Source of the DNA: Halolactibacillus halophilus
GTDB lineage: Bacteria > Bacillota > Bacilli > Bacillales > Amphibacillaceae
DNA: 56,257 bases
NCBI RefSeq assembly: GCF_900115605.1
Contig: NZ_FOXC01000016.1
Location: forward strand, 1-56,257
Direction: 5' to 3'
The notes under the pieces were generated by a model. The model searched no databases. It was not told the DNA's origin and was given only the letters and a program-made list of their open reading frames with translations. How positions within the stretch are numbered: position 1 is the first letter of the stretch; the number at the start of each line of letters is the position of its first letter. This document shows positions 54,425 through 56,257 of this stretch, piece after piece. A program made the translations under genes and the position numbers.

Positions 54425-54694
54425 CTAAGCAACATCTTTAGTCATACCGTCACGCTTATTCATAATTTCAAACAATCCTGTACCTGCAAGACCAGCAAAA
54501 CCACCGGCCCACAATCGCAATACTAATTCAAATTCTGTAAACGGATAAGCGATAGCGCCGACAATTAAACCGACAACAACACTAATCAGCGGTAAATAGT
54601 TTTTCGGTAAATTGACTGTTTTCTTCACTAATTCTACCAATGCCGTTACAATAGGTAATAATACAGTTGCAAATAACAATACTTGTTCCATCAT
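54425..54694 (-). CDS. phage holin
   Basis: 89 residues. Two or three membrane segments (about 4-23, 33-53 and 60-78), short Lys-rich loop (KKTVNLPKNY) and a charged tail (MNKRDGMTKDV), as in A118-like holins. It forms membrane holes through which endolysin passes. The ATG at 54694 has GAGGAG seven bases upstream; a TTG at 54709 overlaps that site and is not the start. Confidence 0.87.
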   Translation of the reverse strand: MMEQVLLFATVLLPIVTALVELVKKTVNLPKNYLPLISVVVGLIVGAIAYPFTEFELVLRLWAGGFAGLAGTGLFEIMNKRDGMTKDVA

Positions 54695-54705
54695 TTTTCC
54701 ACTCC

Positions 54706-55005
54706 TCAATTATAAAATTGGTTAAGCATAACAATTAGTGTAATTAAAGCAAAAAGCCATCCGCCCCAATTGCGAATAGCTTCAAATACGGTTGATTTAC
54801 CTTTATTAATTCCTTGAGACTCTTGGACCTGTTTCTTAACTTCTTCAATTTCTTCTCTAACTAAACCGACTTCTTCTCTCAGTCCATTGTATTGCTTTAT
54901 TACCGCACGTGTTTCTCTCATTTCTGAACGTAAGTCTTTGAAATCACCAGAAATAGCGTTGATCTGTTCAAATAAATCTTTGTTTGTGTACCACTGTTCT
55001 TGCAT
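54706..55005 (-). CDS. XhlA-like coiled-coil membrane protein
   Basis: About 99 residues from the ATG at 55005 (AGGAGG upstream; longer frame unsupported). A coiled coil of Glu/Lys/Arg heptads (about 5-70) is followed by one C-terminal membrane segment (WLFALITLIVMLNQF). Such proteins sit beside holin genes in Gram-positive phages and act with the holin in lysis (XhlA/XhlB type), though the partner role here is inferred. Confidence 0.82.
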   Translation of the reverse strand: MQEQWYTNKDLFEQINAISGDFKDLRSEMRETRAVIKQYNGLREEVGLVREEIEEVKKQVQESQGINKGKSTVFEAIRNWGGWLFALITLIVMLNQFYN

Positions 55006-55041
55006 AATCGACCTCCTAACTGAATATTTAGATAAACAAAA

Positions 55042-55059
55042 ACACCTCAATTGAGGTGT
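55042..55059 (-). terminator. palindromic terminator in the prophage
   Basis: ACACCTCAATTGAGGTGT, a perfect 18-base palindrome, followed by TTTTTG on the minus strand, just past the stop of the 78-residue gene. Confidence 0.8.
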
Positions 55060-55296
55060 CTAAGTCCATAAATCAATATAATCAATAACTTGCTCTTCAC
55101 AATCCGTACTTAATCGCAATCGTTTTTCTAACACATTATCCTTCTCTACTTCAATAAAAGGAATTGAACTTACCTGGCGATCATAAAACTTCAACTCTAC
55201 TTTCGAAAAAATATTGTCTCGTTCTGATTCGCTCTTGAATTCCCATTCTTTCATACTGTGTGGTGCCACTAATCTAATTATTGGTTTCTCGCTCAT
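55060..55296 (-). CDS. hypothetical prophage protein
   Basis: 78 residues, mostly beta-prone and charged (IIRLVAPHSMKEWEFKSESE, later QVIDYIDLW). No membrane segment or known domain. Ribosome site AAGGGATG lies upstream. It precedes the XhlA-like gene but a terminator separates them. Confidence 0.7.
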   Translation of the reverse strand: MSEKPIIRLVAPHSMKEWEFKSESERDNIFSKVELKFYDRQVSSIPFIEVEKDNVLEKRLRLSTDCEEQVIDYIDLWT

Positions 55297-55425
55297 AGTA
55301 CTGCATCCCTTCTCTAAAATTAATAGTGATAAATATAAAAGAAAAGAGCCTTAAATAACTTATCAGCTATTCATGTCATCTAACCACTGATAACGGAGCA
55401 TCGGCTAAAAATCACTTGAGAAATA

Positions 55426-55839
55426 CTATTCAGCAGAGTTTCTTTTGATTTCTTCCTTTTTCAAAATTAACATATCTAATAAACTAACCAAATATGAATA
55501 TGTCTCCATATCCCTTTTATTTCTGGAATCCAACCAAATGAATGCAATAGAAATCATTGGAATGTATATAAACACATTAACAATTTCACCCCAGGCGCTT
55601 TGACCGGCTATTGCATTTAATAAATATGCAATAGCTATTCCAGCAAGTAGAACTATATATGTGGAAGATTTGGAATGCTCTGTTTTTGCCAAAACCTCTG
55701 CTCTAATAAACTGAAGCTCAAAAACTTCTTTGTCGGACACTGTACTATTTTTAAAATATTTTGTTTCTAGTATATTTTTATTAATTTCCCTTTCTAATAT
55801 TTGTACTTCACAATTAAGATTACATTTTTGGTTTGTCAT
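55426..55839 (-). CDS. hypothetical two-membrane-segment prophage protein
   Basis: 137 residues: polar N-terminus with a Cys pair (CNLNCEVQ), helical region, two membrane segments (about 62-81 and 88-106) and a charged C-terminal helix (SYLVSLLDMLILKKEEIKRN). It is unrecognised. Some defence or superinfection-exclusion proteins have this layout. Strong ribosome site GGAGGAAT; AT-rich even by the standard of the window. Confidence 0.65.
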   Translation of the reverse strand: MTNQKCNLNCEVQILEREINKNILETKYFKNSTVSDKEVFELQFIRAEVLAKTEHSKSSTYIVLLAGIAIAYLLNAIAGQSAWGEIVNVFIYIPMISIAFIWLDSRNKRDMETYSYLVSLLDMLILKKEEIKRNSAE

Positions 55840-56041
55840 AGTTTATTCCTCCCTCAATACTAATATCGGAATAAACAATGAAAATATAAGTAAAAATAAC
55901 ATATTTGGATTTGTTTGGGCTGCTTATTGTTTTATCTGAAACTTTCAGTGTCGCAATCACTTGTAATATAATGAATGAGCTACTAACATTATGTTCAGTA
56001 TCTTCACTGCTTTAATTTACGCATCCTAGTAAAGAGTTATA
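55840..56041. other. prophage intergenic region
   Basis: About 200 AT-rich bases with no gene or clear regulatory signal that I can support. Confidence 0.4.
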
Positions 56042-56257
56042 TCACTCGTCACCTCTCTCAAACTGCTCACAAATATAATCATAGACAACAGCTTCTTGAC
56101 CACTAAAGTTTTTATCACACTCATCAAGTACTCTTTTAATTGTTTTCAACATCTCTTGATGATCACCACCATCAATCACGAATGATTCATTTAAAAGTTC
56201 TTCGTAATCATCATGAAACGCCTGCTGATCAACGATAACGTACTTCTCGTTTTCAAC
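56042..56257 (-). CDS. hypothetical prophage protein, C-terminal part
   Basis: A frame open from the window edge for 71 codons to TGA (end residues EQFERGDE), acidic, with no start inside the window. No known domain (DQQAFHDDYEELLNESF, then KTIKRVLDECDKNF). Probably the end of a prophage gene that begins beyond the edge. Confidence 0.6.
   Translation of the reverse strand, partial: VENEKYVIVDQQAFHDDYEELLNESFVIDGGDHQEMLKTIKRVLDECDKNFSGQEAVVYDYICEQFERGDE

Larger units (their letters stand above)
52635..56257. mobile_element. prophage, lysis end (partial)
   Basis: From the ssrA core to the window edge: a ribbon-helix-helix gene and partner on one strand; endolysin, Acb2-like protein, holin, XhlA-like protein and hypothetical genes on the other. 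The lysis module next to one attachment site and no integrase here fit the far end of a prophage whose integrase is beside the intact ssrA, beyond the right edge. Structural genes are also outside. Confidence 0.85.

Overview
The window looks like a chromosome segment of a low-GC Gram-positive bacterium of the Bacillaceae. The evidence is gene order: fabH-fabF, trpS, oppABCDF, yjbC-spx, mecA, pepF, yjbH, yjbK, relQ/yjbM, nadK, yjbO and prpE follow the Bacillus subtilis fabHA-to-prpE block, inverted here. Genes usual in that block (coiA between mecA and pepF, yjbI and yjbL near yjbH/yjbK) are absent. Sucrose and glycogen operons and a B. subtilis-type Fnr fit a facultatively anaerobic, possibly halophilic relative such as Halolactibacillus or Amphibacillus; the genus is a guess.

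Layout. 1-5.8 kb: a DUF2177 membrane protein, a fatty-acid-kinase-like DAK2-DegV fusion, PrpE, and the overlapping relQ-nadK-rluD operon. 5.9-12 kb: YjbK, the Spx-degradation adaptor YjbH, PepF, MecA, Spx and YjbC, a proteolysis and thiol-stress group. 12.3-20.4 kb: a secreted DUF4015 protein, the oppABCDF oligopeptide importer and a small membrane protein. 20.5-22.1 kb: an ArsR-permease-thioredoxin operon. 22.3-26.1 kb: trpS behind a T-box leader and fabH-fabF behind a FapR-like operator. 26.2-30.7 kb: a DUF2929 small protein, UppP, Fnr, and the yitW/yitV/yitU group plus an Nfu_N protein. 30.8-35 kb: a ComP/ComA-like two-component system, a structured intergenic element that may be a small RNA or very small gene, and a YitT protein. 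35.1-38.4 kb: a DegV (FakB-like) protein, a CwlO-like endopeptidase behind a WalR-like box, and AroD. 38.6-43.9 kb: the sucrose regulon scrR-scrA-scrK-scrB with two identical palindromic operators. 44-51.9 kb: glgB-glgX-glgC-glgD-glgA, with no glycogen phosphorylase gene. 52.3-52.6 kb: a decayed GGDEF fragment and a terminator that probably belonged to ssrA.

From 52,635 to the right edge lies the lysis end of a prophage. It begins at a 20-bp copy of the 3' end of tmRNA (ssrA), an attachment core; intact ssrA should lie beyond the right edge. The prophage carries a coiled-coil membrane protein, a holin, an Acb2-like cyclic-nucleotide sponge (anti-CBASS) and an M23 endolysin. Next to the attachment site, on the opposite strand, is a small two-gene unit with its own promoter, encoding an unknown acidic protein and a ribbon-helix-helix protein. 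The most notable finding is the Acb2-like counter-defence gene inside the lysis cassette; next are the ssrA attachment scar and the structured element between yitT and the comP-like gene.
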